A stretch of DNA of 64,000 nt from Chitinophaga sp. CF118 (GTDB lineage: Bacteria; Bacteroidota; Bacteroidia; Chitinophagales; Chitinophagaceae). The translations under genes and the position numbers were made by a program. The stretch is from assembly GCF_900112615.1 (NCBI RefSeq), contig NZ_FOMK01000016.1, forward strand, positions 37,384 to 101,383, in the 5' to 3' direction. This document shows, one piece after another, positions 20,061 through 29,353 of this stretch; position 1 is the first letter of the stretch; each line of letters opens with the position of its first letter. The notes under the pieces are model-generated. The model did not search any database. It was not told where the DNA came from and saw nothing but the letters and a program-made list of their open reading frames with translations.

Positions 20061-21257
20061 CTATTGTTTTAACACTACCAGCCGTTTCCCCTCTTCTATT
20101 CTGAACCGCACTCCGGTTTTCTGCAAACCGGTCAGTACCTGTAATAAGTTCATATCTCTGCTCATTTCTCCTTCGAAATACATATCCGGTACATTTTGTT
20201 CATAAACAATCTGCAAATCGTACCAGCGAGCCAGTTCCTGCATTACTTCCCGTAAACTGGCATCTTCAAAATTGAACAGCCCGTTCTTCCAGGCCATTAC
20301 TTTAGCAACATTGGCGTTGTTGATGGTTTTAATACCATTCCCGTTGTTCGCCACCTGTGCCTGCTGGCCAGGTTTCAACATTACCTTTTCTCCAGTAACA
20401 GCTACCCGTACGGCGCCTTCCAGTAAGGTAGTATTGATGCTGGCTTCATCGGGATAAGCATTTACATTGAAATGTGTTCCTAAAACTTCCACTTCCGCCT
20501 GTTGCCCGATCTTTACCTTAAAAGGCAGATGCGAATTTTTCACAACTTCGAAATAAGCCTCCCCGTTAACCTCTACCCTTCTTTCCCCGCCGGTAAAGGC
20601 GGTAGGATAGCGCAGGCTGGAAGCCGCATTCAGCCATACCATAGTACCATCAGGCAGCCTCACCTGGAATTGTCCCCCCCGAGGTGTAGTAAGTGTATTA
20701 TAGCTGATGGCAGTGCTTTGCACATCATATATTAATTGTCCGCCCGTTTGCCGCACTCCCTGCCGGATCAACCGGTTACCGGCGCTGTCCAGCGTAACAG
20801 TAGAACCATCGCCCAGAGTCAGAATGGCCTTATTGCTGCCAGGTGTAATATCCTGCGTAAGGGCATGGAATTCCTTTTTATTGCCGTTTAACGATCTCAC
20901 CACAACAGTGCCTATTGCCAGCAAAAGCAATATTGAAGCCGCAACCCAGCCCCACCTCCGCAGAAAAGTAATACGAAGGGGGCCAGGTTTCATAGGACGA
21001 ACGATTGATTGTTCACTGTTCGCCTTCTGTTGTGCGGTTCTGTCCATCTGCAAAATGGCAGACACTCTCTTTTCCCTGTCTTTTACAAACGGCACATCAT
21101 CAGGCGCTGTATTATCTAAAAAATGTTGTAATAATTCGGGCAGAGCTTCGTTATCGGGATGTTGTTCCAGATAAGCGGCCAGTTCATTTTCTTCTGCCAC
21201 GGTGATCTTCTTCTCCAACCACTGATCGAGTAAATATTTAAGGTGCTCGTTGTTCAT
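20061..21257 (-). CDS. FecR-family anti-sigma factor
   Basis: 398 residues. An N-terminal cytoplasmic anti-sigma part (~1-95) is followed by one transmembrane helix (WGWVAASILLLLAIGTVVV), a periplasmic FecR domain (TTPRGGQFQVRLPDGTMVWL, VEVNGEAYFEV) and a C-terminal DUF4974 domain with VMQELARWYDLQIVYE. It would hold the neighbouring ECF sigma factor and release it when the SusC STN domain signals ligand binding. It lies between the sigma and SusC genes on the same strand. Confidence 0.95.
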   Translation of the reverse strand: MNNEHLKYLLDQWLEKKITVAEENELAAYLEQHPDNEALPELLQHFLDNTAPDDVPFVKDREKRVSAILQMDRTAQQKANSEQSIVRPMKPGPLRITFLRRWGWVAASILLLLAIGTVVVRSLNGNKKEFHALTQDITPGSNKAILTLGDGSTVTLDSAGNRLIRQGVRQTGGQLIYDVQSTAISYNTLTTPRGGQFQVRLPDGTMVWLNAASSLRYPTAFTGGERRVEVNGEAYFEVVKNSHLPFKVKIGQQAEVEVLGTHFNVNAYPDEASINTTLLEGAVRVAVTGEKVMLKPGQQAQVANNGNGIKTINNANVAKVMAWKNGLFNFEDASLREVMQELARWYDLQIVYEQNVPDMYFEGEMSRDMNLLQVLTGLQKTGVRFRIEEGKRLVVLKQ

Positions 21258-21334
21258 AATAGTAGTTATAATGCCCCTACACTATATAAGAGCAAAAAAA
21301 CAGTCCGGCTGTCTATTGGTGCGCGAATTTTTTT

Positions 21335-21913
21335 TTAACGGATAAAGAATGAGATCAATAAGAGGGTATAACCGGCTTCCAGAAGCTGTTCACGGATATT
21401 CCTCACAGCAACCACAATGGTATTCCTGACCGTGCTGGACGAAACTCCCATTATCGTAGCTATTTCGCCGGACGATAATCCGCTGTCACGGTGCAACTGG
21501 TAGATCTTCCGCCGTTGCTCCGGCATCTTTTCAATGATCCGGACAATTAAAATGGAAATATCCTTCCAGGCGAGGCTGTCCTCTATATCATTTATTACTA
21601 AATCCTGTTGCAGTTCACGTTCTGCTAAAACCTTACGATGCAATAAATGTTGCTTTAGCCAGCGATGGGAAAGATTAGCTGCTATACGGTGGATATAGGC
21701 CCGTGGATAATTAATATCAGCCAGGCTATCACGATGTAGCCATAATTGCAGAAAGGTTTCCTGAAGTAATTCTTCTGCTATAATATCTGACCGGGTAAGT
21801 TTTAACAGGAAAGTGAACAACATAGTATCATAACGGAAATAAAGTTCCCGAAATGCATGCTCGTCCCCCTCTGCTATCCGCAAAAGCAGTTCTTGTTCAC
21901 TGAGTAAATCCAT
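21335..21913 (-). CDS. ECF RNA polymerase sigma factor (Bacteroidetes FecI/sigma-70 type)
   Basis: 192 residues from the ATG at 21913; a TTG three codons upstream is the longer alternative. Region 2 includes AFRELYFRYDTMLFTF and AEELLQETFLQLWLHR. Region 4 is a helix-turn-helix with MPEQRRKIYQLHRDSGLSSGEIA and VSSSTVRNTIVVAVR. It directs transcription of the SusCD operon, probably including itself. It is the first gene of the set; the FecR gene starts 77 bp downstream. Confidence 0.95.
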   Translation of the reverse strand: MDLLSEQELLLRIAEGDEHAFRELYFRYDTMLFTFLLKLTRSDIIAEELLQETFLQLWLHRDSLADINYPRAYIHRIAANLSHRWLKQHLLHRKVLAERELQQDLVINDIEDSLAWKDISILIVRIIEKMPEQRRKIYQLHRDSGLSSGEIATIMGVSSSTVRNTIVVAVRNIREQLLEAGYTLLLISFFIR

Positions 21914-22172
21914 GTAAGCCAATTAATTATCCAATTAGCTTTCCTGTGATAAGCGTAAGTGTCTGGTGAATAACAAGATAAAAAGAATAAATTATATTTT
22001 TATAGAAGGGATGGAAAATAAAATGTTTCTAAGACCTTTTGCTTAACCGCTTACCTGGAAGATACAATGAAGATGGACGCCCTCTGGTGTTCCTCATAAA
22101 TTGAAGTTTTATTTGTAATATTATACAACGATTGAAGTGTTAAGCCAACTCTAAAATATCACTACTCAAAAG

Positions 22173-24335
22173 ATGGACCATAAACGGGGGTTTTCCAGGA
22201 GAACTTTTCTACAGCAAGCAGGCTTGTCCGGTATTGCTTTAACCATTGGTTGCTATTGGCCTGCATTAGGGAAAAGTGTGGGCGAAATTATTCATACGGA
22301 TGATGCGAAAGATGCAGCAACAGAGTTGATGACATGGATATCAATAGATGGTACCGGCAAGGTAACCATCTTTAATCACCGTTCAGAAATGGGGCAAGGA
22401 ACCTGGCAGGCAATTCCACAAATTATTGCGGAAGAACTGGAAGTTAGCATGGACCAGGTGAGTATCCGGTTTGCCACCGCCCATCCTAAAAAATATGGCC
22501 CGCAACCACAGGAAGGAAGTTTTTCCATACGTGGCTGGTATCAGCAATTATTACGCGTAGGAGCCTCTGCCAGAGAAATGCTTATTGAAGCCGCAGCAAA
22601 GCAATGGAATGTTAATACAACCGAATGTTATGCGGAAAATGGACAGGTGATACATCGGCCCACAGGAAAAAGGCTTAGCTATGGAGAACTGGTAAAAGAT
22701 GCTGCACAAATAAAACCACCACAGCAGGTTAAACTAAAAGAGCGTAAAGACTATAAAATTATTGGTAAATCCCTGCATCGTAATGATACCGCTCTAAAAA
22801 TCAATGGCAGCGCCATATTCGGACTGGATAAAAAACTTCCGGGGATGTTATATGCGGTGGTGGAACGCAACCCACGGTTTAGAGGAAAAGTAAAAAGCTT
22901 CGATGACTCGGCAACAAAATCTGTTAACGGTGTAAAGCATGTTTTTAAAGTACAAAGAGCCGTTTTTGGTTTATTGCTTGAAGGCGTGGCTGTAGTAGCA
23001 GATTCATTATGGACAGCTATGAAAGGGCGAAAACTGCTGAAAGTTGAATGGGATGATGATGGCTTTGAACATCTGGGTTCTGAACAACTTTATGCGAGGA
23101 TGCAGCAGGATCTTTATAAACCTTTACCATCAGATATTTTTGAAACGGCATTAAAGAGTTCTTCGGCCATTATAGAATCTGTGTATGAAATGCCTTATCA
23201 ATCCCATAGCTGTATGGAGCCGCTTAACTGCATTGCCGATGTAAAAGAGAACAGTATTGAAATATGGGGCCCGATACAGGAAGCCCAATGGATACAGGCA
23301 GACCTAAGTGAAAGGCTGCATATCCCTATTGAAAACGTTACGGTGAATATGACTTTTCTCGGAGGAGGTTTCGGAAGAAAAGCATTTACGGATTACCCGC
23401 ATGAAGCGGCACTAATTTCAAAAGAAGTTAAAGCTCCGGTGCAGGTTATGTGGACAAGAGAAGACGACATGAGCATGGGGCCTTTTCGTGCCGGATCATT
23501 ATACAGATGCAGGGGCGGCGTGGATACGCAAAAAAGAATATTTTCATTTCAGATTATTTCCGCTTCGCAATTTATGGGTCCGGGAGAAGACAAAGATGCC
23601 CAACCGCAACCTGTAACGGTGAATACGGGCGGGCTAGCCGGCCTTGCGAGTGACTATTATAAATCAATACCGCACTATAGTTTTGGAGGCGTCCAAACAA
23701 AGTCTCCTATACCAACTATGTGGTGGCGTGCACCCGGCGCTAATGTTGATGCATTTGCCGGCGAAAGTTTTATAGACGAACTCGCACACCTTGCTTTACA
23801 GGACCCACTTGAATTCAGAAAGGCGCATCTTAGTTCTGATCGTTATCAGGCGCTTGTAAATAAGCTTGCAGAAATCAGCAACTGGGAATCACGACGAAAG
23901 AATGATGGATGGGGAGTAGCTATCACAGAATGTTTTGGCAGTATGGTAGGACAGGTAGTGAAAGTATCCCGCGGGCAGGACAAAAAAATCAGGATTGACA
24001 AAGTATTTGCACTGATAGATTGTGGCTGGTATGTAAACCCCGATATTATCCGTGCCCAGCTGGAAGGAAGTATCGTAATGGCACTAGGTGCTGCAGTAAA
24101 TCACGCAACTCATTTTAAAGATGGAAAAGCTGTAGAAAAAAATTTCAACACCTACCTCATGCCACGCATTAATGAAATTCCTGAAATAGAAGTGCATATT
24201 ATGGAGAATGATGAAAAGCCCGGCGGTGTTGGTGAACCGGGATTACCGGCCTTTGCACCCGCATTATGCAATGCTATTTTTGATCTCACTGGTAAACGTA
24301 TACGCAAATTACCTTTTAGTCTGGAAGACGTATAA
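22173..24335 (+). CDS. Xanthine dehydrogenase-family molybdopterin-binding subunit (isoquinoline 1-oxidoreductase beta-like), Tat-exported
   Basis: 720 residues. The N-terminus has a twin-arginine signal (FSRRTFLQQAGLSGIAL), so the protein is folded with its molybdenum cofactor before export. Family motifs include GQGTWQAIPQIIAEELEV, MEPLNCIADV, FLGGGFGRKAFTDY, WWRAPGANVDAFAGESFIDE and the catalytic-glutamate loop GGVGEPGLPAFAPALCNA. The length matches IorB-type single large subunits. Such enzymes normally pair with a small [2Fe-2S] subunit and an electron-accepting cytochrome; neither is adjacent. The substrate is probably an N-heterocycle or aldehyde, but this is only by family. Confidence 0.92.
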   Translation: MDHKRGFSRRTFLQQAGLSGIALTIGCYWPALGKSVGEIIHTDDAKDAATELMTWISIDGTGKVTIFNHRSEMGQGTWQAIPQIIAEELEVSMDQVSIRFATAHPKKYGPQPQEGSFSIRGWYQQLLRVGASAREMLIEAAAKQWNVNTTECYAENGQVIHRPTGKRLSYGELVKDAAQIKPPQQVKLKERKDYKIIGKSLHRNDTALKINGSAIFGLDKKLPGMLYAVVERNPRFRGKVKSFDDSATKSVNGVKHVFKVQRAVFGLLLEGVAVVADSLWTAMKGRKLLKVEWDDDGFEHLGSEQLYARMQQDLYKPLPSDIFETALKSSSAIIESVYEMPYQSHSCMEPLNCIADVKENSIEIWGPIQEAQWIQADLSERLHIPIENVTVNMTFLGGGFGRKAFTDYPHEAALISKEVKAPVQVMWTREDDMSMGPFRAGSLYRCRGGVDTQKRIFSFQIISASQFMGPGEDKDAQPQPVTVNTGGLAGLASDYYKSIPHYSFGGVQTKSPIPTMWWRAPGANVDAFAGESFIDELAHLALQDPLEFRKAHLSSDRYQALVNKLAEISNWESRRKNDGWGVAITECFGSMVGQVVKVSRGQDKKIRIDKVFALIDCGWYVNPDIIRAQLEGSIVMALGAAVNHATHFKDGKAVEKNFNTYLMPRINEIPEIEVHIMENDEKPGGVGEPGLPAFAPALCNAIFDLTGKRIRKLPFSLEDV

Positions 24336-24347
24336 GTTTATACTACA

Positions 24348-26384
24348 TCAATTCTTCTGGTTTATTATATAAGTTTTTTTGTTCATCCCCACGCCGGAAA
24401 TTTTTAAAGATTTCCAATTCCCGGGTAATGAACTCTGGATCTGAATAATTCCTTTATCCGAAATTTCCAATCCTCCGAATCCCATCAGTACGCTTTGCAG
24501 CACACCTCCGGCTCCTGTTGCAAAGTATGGATTTGTCCCTCCTTTAGTTTCTGCGATTACCCTGAATGGTGGATTTAAGTTAGGTTCATAGGCTTCCTTA
24601 AAAAATGAATAGGCTTTATTTTGATTTCCTGTTCTGGCATAAAGAAGTGCAAAAATAGCATGAGTCATTGCAGGTGTTCCTTCTTCAGGTATTCTGGTTT
24701 CATAATAAGCCAGATCTTTTTCAATTTGTTTTTTATCCGTTATGATATTTAAAGGATAGGCAAGTAAATTAACATCTGCTTGTTTAATTCCCTCACCATT
24801 ATAAGATGCATGTTCCTTTGTTACGCCATCATCAAATTTTAAAATCGGAATATTCTGTTCCACCAGTTCCCAATCTTTATTTAAAGGAATCCCTAATATT
24901 GATGCAGCTAAATTTGCATTATGCAGGTTTAATTTTGCCGCTGCATTTGTAAAAGCATTATTATCTACATTTTCTGCCCATTCATCCGCAGCTACAACAT
25001 TTTTAATATCATAATGATTTAATCCGTTTCTTTCCACTCTACTTGCCCAAAAGTCGGCAGTTTGCGATAAAATCGGCCAACCTTTTTCTTTAAGCCAGGT
25101 TTTATCCTGCGTAACACAATAGTAGTTCCATGCAGCTAAAGCAACATCTGCTGAGATATGATGTTCAAATGGCCCGCTCAAAGCCCACACAGGTGTTTCT
25201 TCGACCCCTGTATCTGCGCTCTCCCAAGGATACATTGCACCTTTATAACCATGCGAAAACGCATTTTTTTCCGCTTGTCCCAATCGTTCAAAACGATATT
25301 CGATTAAAGATTTTGCAATTTCGGGATGAAGAACGAGCAATGCAGGGAACATCCAGATATCTGTATCCCAAAATACATGGCCATTGTAACCCAATCCCGA
25401 TAATCCCATTGGTGAGAGTGAGTAAGAAGTACCTGATCTTGAAAATGATGTTAAATGATATAACATGCTATGTACATCTTGCTGAGCCTGCGGATCACCA
25501 TCTATTGTAATATCCGATTTCCAGAGTTCATCCCAGGCGGCATTATGAAATTTAATTAGCCTGTCTCTTCCTTCCAGCTTCGCAAAAATGGTCATTCTTT
25601 CTGCCTCATTGAGTGGGTCGGCATGCTGTGCAGAGCTGATCGTACTCCCAATAACTGAGTAGGTATAACTTTCTCCAGCCTTTAAGGTTTTATTAAATTT
25701 CATTAAATGGCTATTGTTATCCCACATTTCATGGATAATTTTAGGTTCATTTCCGTGTAACTCAGTAAAGAGAAAACTGTTTGAAGCACAGAGTTGTAGT
25801 TTGCCGGTCGGGCTTTTTGCAGTAGAAGTAAGTAAGCTCAGGGTAACATGTGGCCTGTCAATTTCATTGTAATAATTTTGAACATCACGCAAGGCTTCAG
25901 GAGTTTCCATAATACTGGCCGCCGTTATTCTTAAATCTTCTTTTGCTGTTATGGTCACATCCATTAATACTGAAAAAGGAAGATGCCTCAACGCATAATA
26001 GGTATATTTTACAGTTGCCTTTTTGCCATATAGAAGTTGTGTTGTAAATGAAGCATGATGCATATCCAGTTCCTGTTGCAATTGTTGTGTATTTCGCTCA
26101 TCAAGCCGCATACCATCAATTTCAAGGTACATATTAAGCAGGTTAAAGCCATTTAAAAAATTACTTACACGGCCACGCCCGTACGTATCATAAGCACCGG
26201 CTAAAACCACGTTTTTAACTTTAAAAGGTTGAGGTGACGATACCACACCAATAATACCATTTGCCACAGTTACCCCATAATAGTTATTGGGGTCTATTTT
26301 TTCAGCCTTAATCTTCCATGGATCCTGGGCATTAGAACGTACCGTGAAACAGGTAATCAGTAGAAAAAATAATTTTATCTTCAT
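24348..26384 (-). CDS. Secreted glycoside hydrolase family 65 protein
   Basis: 678 residues with a signal peptide ending near VRSNAQ. The N-terminal beta-sandwich (~20-270) is followed by an (alpha/alpha)6 barrel with the GH65 motif GHVFWDTDIWMFP (~335-347), YPWESADTGVEE and the putative catalytic acid in ADEWAENVDNNAFTN (~470). GH65 enzymes act on alpha-glucosidic bonds as hydrolases or phosphorylases; this export and sequence style is closest to the ATH1/PGGHG-like hydrolase branch, so an alpha-glucoside is the likely target. Its 3' end faces the oxidoreductase gene with a 12 bp gap. Confidence 0.88.
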   Translation of the reverse strand: MKIKLFFLLITCFTVRSNAQDPWKIKAEKIDPNNYYGVTVANGIIGVVSSPQPFKVKNVVLAGAYDTYGRGRVSNFLNGFNLLNMYLEIDGMRLDERNTQQLQQELDMHHASFTTQLLYGKKATVKYTYYALRHLPFSVLMDVTITAKEDLRITAASIMETPEALRDVQNYYNEIDRPHVTLSLLTSTAKSPTGKLQLCASNSFLFTELHGNEPKIIHEMWDNNSHLMKFNKTLKAGESYTYSVIGSTISSAQHADPLNEAERMTIFAKLEGRDRLIKFHNAAWDELWKSDITIDGDPQAQQDVHSMLYHLTSFSRSGTSYSLSPMGLSGLGYNGHVFWDTDIWMFPALLVLHPEIAKSLIEYRFERLGQAEKNAFSHGYKGAMYPWESADTGVEETPVWALSGPFEHHISADVALAAWNYYCVTQDKTWLKEKGWPILSQTADFWASRVERNGLNHYDIKNVVAADEWAENVDNNAFTNAAAKLNLHNANLAASILGIPLNKDWELVEQNIPILKFDDGVTKEHASYNGEGIKQADVNLLAYPLNIITDKKQIEKDLAYYETRIPEEGTPAMTHAIFALLYARTGNQNKAYSFFKEAYEPNLNPPFRVIAETKGGTNPYFATGAGGVLQSVLMGFGGLEISDKGIIQIQSSLPGNWKSLKISGVGMNKKTYIINQKN

Positions 26385-26460
26385 ACTAATCGTTTTTTAT
26401 GATATTAAAGCAATGTAAGGCTAATTTACATCAGACTTCTCCGTAATTTTAGTAGCCAGG

Positions 26461-26475
26461 ATCCTGAATCAGGAT
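26461..26475. promoter_or_regulatory. 15-bp palindrome in the GH65 / DUF898 divergent gap
   Basis: ATCCTGAATCAGGAT is a 7-bp inverted repeat with a single central base, placed 77 bp from the GH65 start and 96 bp before the DUF898 start. It could be an operator for either gene; no known regulator site is matched. Confidence 0.3.
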
Positions 26476-26525
26476 AAGATTGCCGGGTTGATTATCCGGG
26501 GACTTAAAAAGATGAAAATATTTAA

Positions 26526-26533
26526 TATATTTG
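26526..26533 (+). promoter_or_regulatory. Candidate Bacteroidetes -7 element upstream of the DUF898 gene
   Basis: TATATTTG fits the TAnnTTTG -7 consensus and ends 37 bp before the ATG at 26571. No matching TTTG -33 element is found at 17-21 bp spacing, so the call is weak. Confidence 0.3.
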
Positions 26534-26570
26534 TTCCTATTATTTGACCTATAATTTTAATCCCTTAATT

Positions 26571-27539
26571 ATGCAACAACAGTATGCCCCTTCGGGGACT
26601 GCAACTACCCCTCCCGCACTAACTTTTAACGGCGACGGTGGTACTTATTTCGGTATTTTGATTGTGAACACTTTACTCTCTATTATTACTTTGGGACTTT
26701 ATTATCCATGGGCTAAAGCAAACAAATTGCAGTATCTCTATTCATCTACGGAGCTGGATGGGTCCAGATTTTCCTGGAATGGTACGGGTAAAGAGATGTT
26801 CATTGGTTTTATCAAGACGATGGGTATTTTTATTGGAGTACTCATTATTGTAAGCCTGCTTAACTGGGCAAAGCTGCCCCTGCTGGGAGGTCTGTTTTAC
26901 CTGGCTTTCTTCCTGTTTATAGTACCATTGGCTATTCATGGTGCTAATCGCTATCATTGGTCAAGAACAACCTGGAGAGGCATCCGTTTCGGATACCGTG
27001 GTAAGAGACAGGAATTTCTTAACCTGTTCCTCAAGGAGATAGCTTTAACCATCGTTACATTAGGATTTTATGGCGCCTGGGCGATAATGAACATCCGTAA
27101 TTACGTGGTTAGCCATATCAGGTTTGGCAGTGGCGAATTTCGCTATGAAGGAAATGGGAAAGATTACTTTTTCCTGAACCTGAAAGGCTATTTGCTTACT
27201 CTTGTTACCCTGGGTATTTACTCATTCTGGTGGCAGGCCGATATCTTCCGTTACAGTGTTGATAAACTGCGCCTGACTCATGGAGATAAGGAATTTACTT
27301 TCCGTTCTACTGCAACAGGTGGCGACTTCGCCGGACTGCTGATCGTGAATTTCCTGCTGATCATATTTACCCTTGGTATTGCCTTTGCATGGGTACAAAC
27401 ACGTACAATTACCTTCCTGATGTCTCACGTTGAAATAGCTGGCGATGTGGCCTTAGGTGAGCTGGAACAAACAGAAGAAGAGTATAAAAATGCAATGGGC
27501 GAAGATCTTGCAGATACATTTGATCTCGGTATTATCTAA
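26571..27539 (+). CDS. DUF898 (YjgN-like) integral membrane protein
   Basis: 322 residues from the ATG at 26571; an in-frame TTG nine codons earlier is unlikely. The protein is a tandem of DUF898-type units, each with a hydrophobic pair of helices ending in ITLGLYYPWAKANKL, VTLGFYGAWAIMNI, VTLGIYSFWWQADIF and FTLGIAFAWVQTRTI. This repeated TLGxYxxWA pattern is diagnostic of the YjgN family. About eight membrane segments. Function of the family is not established. The M48 peptidase gene starts 6 bp after its stop, so the two are co-expressed, a pairing also seen in other bacteria. Confidence 0.92.
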   Translation: MQQQYAPSGTATTPPALTFNGDGGTYFGILIVNTLLSIITLGLYYPWAKANKLQYLYSSTELDGSRFSWNGTGKEMFIGFIKTMGIFIGVLIIVSLLNWAKLPLLGGLFYLAFFLFIVPLAIHGANRYHWSRTTWRGIRFGYRGKRQEFLNLFLKEIALTIVTLGFYGAWAIMNIRNYVVSHIRFGSGEFRYEGNGKDYFFLNLKGYLLTLVTLGIYSFWWQADIFRYSVDKLRLTHGDKEFTFRSTATGGDFAGLLIVNFLLIIFTLGIAFAWVQTRTITFLMSHVEIAGDVALGELEQTEEEYKNAMGEDLADTFDLGII

Positions 27540-27545
27540 TCTTAT

Positions 27546-28631
27546 ATGTTCAAAGGATACTATTACAATCACCAGGTAGCAAAAGCAATCCCTGTTACTA
27601 TCCAGCTGTTCACCGAAAGTTTGCAACTGGAACTAACGAGAGAGGAAGGCATGCCTTCGCGGAAGCTGCAGTGGCTCTTTACCGAAATAGATGTACAGGT
27701 AGTGGACCGGAACTTTCTCCGTATGACCTATACCGGTACAGGTACAGAAGCTGGCACTCTGGAGGTAAATGACCCGGTTTTTGTAAAAATGTTCCTTGAA
27801 AAACACAAACCGTCACGAAGTACCGGTATACAACAGCTGGTACTTCGTGGTGGTTTAAAAGTGAGCTTAATAGGTTTGGCATTAATGATTGGTCTCTTGC
27901 TGGCAGGACATTTCTTTATACTGCCCTGGTGTGCTGATAAAGTCGTAGACCAGCTGCCTTTATCCTTTGATAAGAAACTGGGACAAACAGCGCGTAATAG
28001 CGTCAATGAGACGGTCGACTCCGCACGTAGCCGTCTGCTGACAGATTTTGCCGCACAAATGAAATGGGAAACGACGGACTCACTTACATTTTCAGTAGTA
28101 CCCAGTAATGTTGAAAATGCCTATGCACTACCAGGAGGCTATGTGGTTGTTTATACCGGCCTGTTGGAAAAACTACATACCAAGGAGCAACTGGCGGCAC
28201 TGTTAGCTCACGAAGTTGCGCATGTTACCTGCCGCCATTCCGTACGTAAGTTATGTCGTGATATGAGCTCAACCTTACTTGTAACCCTTGTTTTCAGTAA
28301 TAGCAGTGGCGCTACCAGTGCATTGTATTCCAACGCCAATTCTCTCTATAGTCTTACCTACTCCCGCCAGTATGAACAACAGGCGGATCTTTATGGTATG
28401 CAAACATTGCGGCGCAATCATATAGACCAGCATGGTATGTTGCAGTTATTACAGGAACTGAAAAAACTGGATAATAAATTAAAGATCCCCGAATTTATCA
28501 GTACACACCCCCTTACGAATAATCGTATTCAATATGTTGAGCGTAACCTGGCGTCTCATCCTGCAAGCTATAAGAGCAATGATAAGATGGAAGAAATATT
28601 CCGGCAATTGCAGAAAGCTAATCACAAATAA
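27546..28631 (+). CDS. M48 family zinc metallopeptidase
   Basis: 361 residues. An N-terminal beta-rich domain (~1-95) of the kind that precedes many envelope M48 peptidases is followed by one transmembrane helix (~110-130) and a peptidase M48 domain. The zinc motif is HEVAH (His222, Glu223, His226), with the third-ligand region YSRQYEQQADLYG near 275-285 and STHPLTNNRI at the end of the domain. It is probably anchored in the inner membrane and active on periplasmic or misfolded proteins. It is cotranscribed with the DUF898 gene. Confidence 0.92.
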   Translation: MFKGYYYNHQVAKAIPVTIQLFTESLQLELTREEGMPSRKLQWLFTEIDVQVVDRNFLRMTYTGTGTEAGTLEVNDPVFVKMFLEKHKPSRSTGIQQLVLRGGLKVSLIGLALMIGLLLAGHFFILPWCADKVVDQLPLSFDKKLGQTARNSVNETVDSARSRLLTDFAAQMKWETTDSLTFSVVPSNVENAYALPGGYVVVYTGLLEKLHTKEQLAALLAHEVAHVTCRHSVRKLCRDMSSTLLVTLVFSNSSGATSALYSNANSLYSLTYSRQYEQQADLYGMQTLRRNHIDQHGMLQLLQELKKLDNKLKIPEFISTHPLTNNRIQYVERNLASHPASYKSNDKMEEIFRQLQKANHK

Positions 28632-28657
28632 TTACCAACAGCTACTGTGAAATACGG

Positions 28658-28665
28658 TATTTTTG
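28658..28665 (+). promoter_or_regulatory. Candidate -7 element for the Crp/Fnr gene
   Basis: TATTTTTG matches TAnnTTTG and ends 29 bp before the ATG at 28695. No convincing -33 TTTG is present at the expected distance. Confidence 0.35.
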
Positions 28666-28694
28666 TACAATAAAGGTACCGACCAGAAACCGCA

Positions 28695-29258
28695 ATGCAG
28701 GCAAAACTAAGAGCACATATAGAAAAAATCATACCGCTAACAGATGATGAGTTTGCGTTTGTGCTCTCCCATTTTACATTCAGAAAAGTAAAAAAGCACC
28801 AGTTCCTTATCCAGGAAGGCGACAGTGTTAACCACTCTTACTTTGTGGTTTACGGATTGTTAAAGCTAGCGCATACTGATGCTAATGATAAAGAACACAT
28901 ACTACATTTTGCTATGGAAGATTGGTGGATAAGTGACTACCATGCTTATTTCACCAAAGCTAAAGCTACAATGTCGTTAGACTGTCTTGAAGATGCCGGT
29001 GTGTTTTGCATTTCGCTGGAAGACAACGAAAAGCTATTTGCCGGTCTCCCAAAGATGGAACACTTCTTCCTTAGAAAATCGCATTTTGGTTATATAGCAT
29101 CGCAACAGCGCATATTGTCATTACTTACCTCCAGTGCCAAAGAACGCTACGAGCAATTACTGATGCAGTACCCCTCGCTTATTCAGCGTGTAAACAAAAC
29201 CCTTCTGGCCTCTTATCTGGGCATTTCCCGCGAAACACTGAGCAGGCTGTCTTCTTAG
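28695..29258 (+). CDS. Crp/Fnr family transcriptional regulator
   Basis: 187 residues. The N-terminal cyclic-nucleotide-binding-type beta-roll (~20-115: KHQFLIQEGDSVNHSYFVVYG) is followed by the dimer helix and a short helix-turn-helix with LLASYLGISRETLSRL at the C-terminus. It lacks the cysteines of an Fe-S FNR sensor, and the RxAR cAMP-contact motif is not seen, so the ligand is uncertain. The length is normal for Bacteroidota members of the family. A perfect CRP-type palindrome begins seven bases after its stop, before the next gene. Confidence 0.93.
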   Translation: MQAKLRAHIEKIIPLTDDEFAFVLSHFTFRKVKKHQFLIQEGDSVNHSYFVVYGLLKLAHTDANDKEHILHFAMEDWWISDYHAYFTKAKATMSLDCLEDAGVFCISLEDNEKLFAGLPKMEHFFLRKSHFGYIASQQRILSLLTSSAKERYEQLLMQYPSLIQRVNKTLLASYLGISRETLSRLSS

Positions 29259-29264
29259 TGTAAG

Positions 29265-29300
29265 TGTGATCTACATCACACTGGATTTGTGATGTAGATC
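29265..29300 (+). promoter_or_regulatory. CRP/FNR-type operator inside a larger inverted repeat
   Basis: TGTGATCTACATCACA (29265-29280) is an exact TGTGA-N6-TCACA site. In addition GATCTACATCACA (29268-29280) is repeated inverted as TGTGATGTAGATC (29288-29300) across a 7-nt spacer, a perfect 13-bp inverted repeat. It sits between the Crp/Fnr gene and the RidA-like gene, about 50-90 bp before the latter's ATG, a position suited to an activator. It could alternatively act as an RNA hairpin ending the regulator transcript, but no T-run follows. Confidence 0.6.
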
Positions 29301-29324
29301 CTGCCAAAATTGTTATGTTCTTCT

Positions 29325-29332
29325 CAACTTTG
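29325..29332 (+). promoter_or_regulatory. Candidate -7 element for the RidA-like gene
   Basis: CAACTTTG differs from TAnnTTTG by one base and ends 21 bp before the ATG at 29354. There is no -33 element at normal spacing, which would fit a promoter that depends on an activator bound at the palindrome just upstream. Confidence 0.3.
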
Positions 29333-29353
29333 TAGTGTAAATTTTAAACTGCA

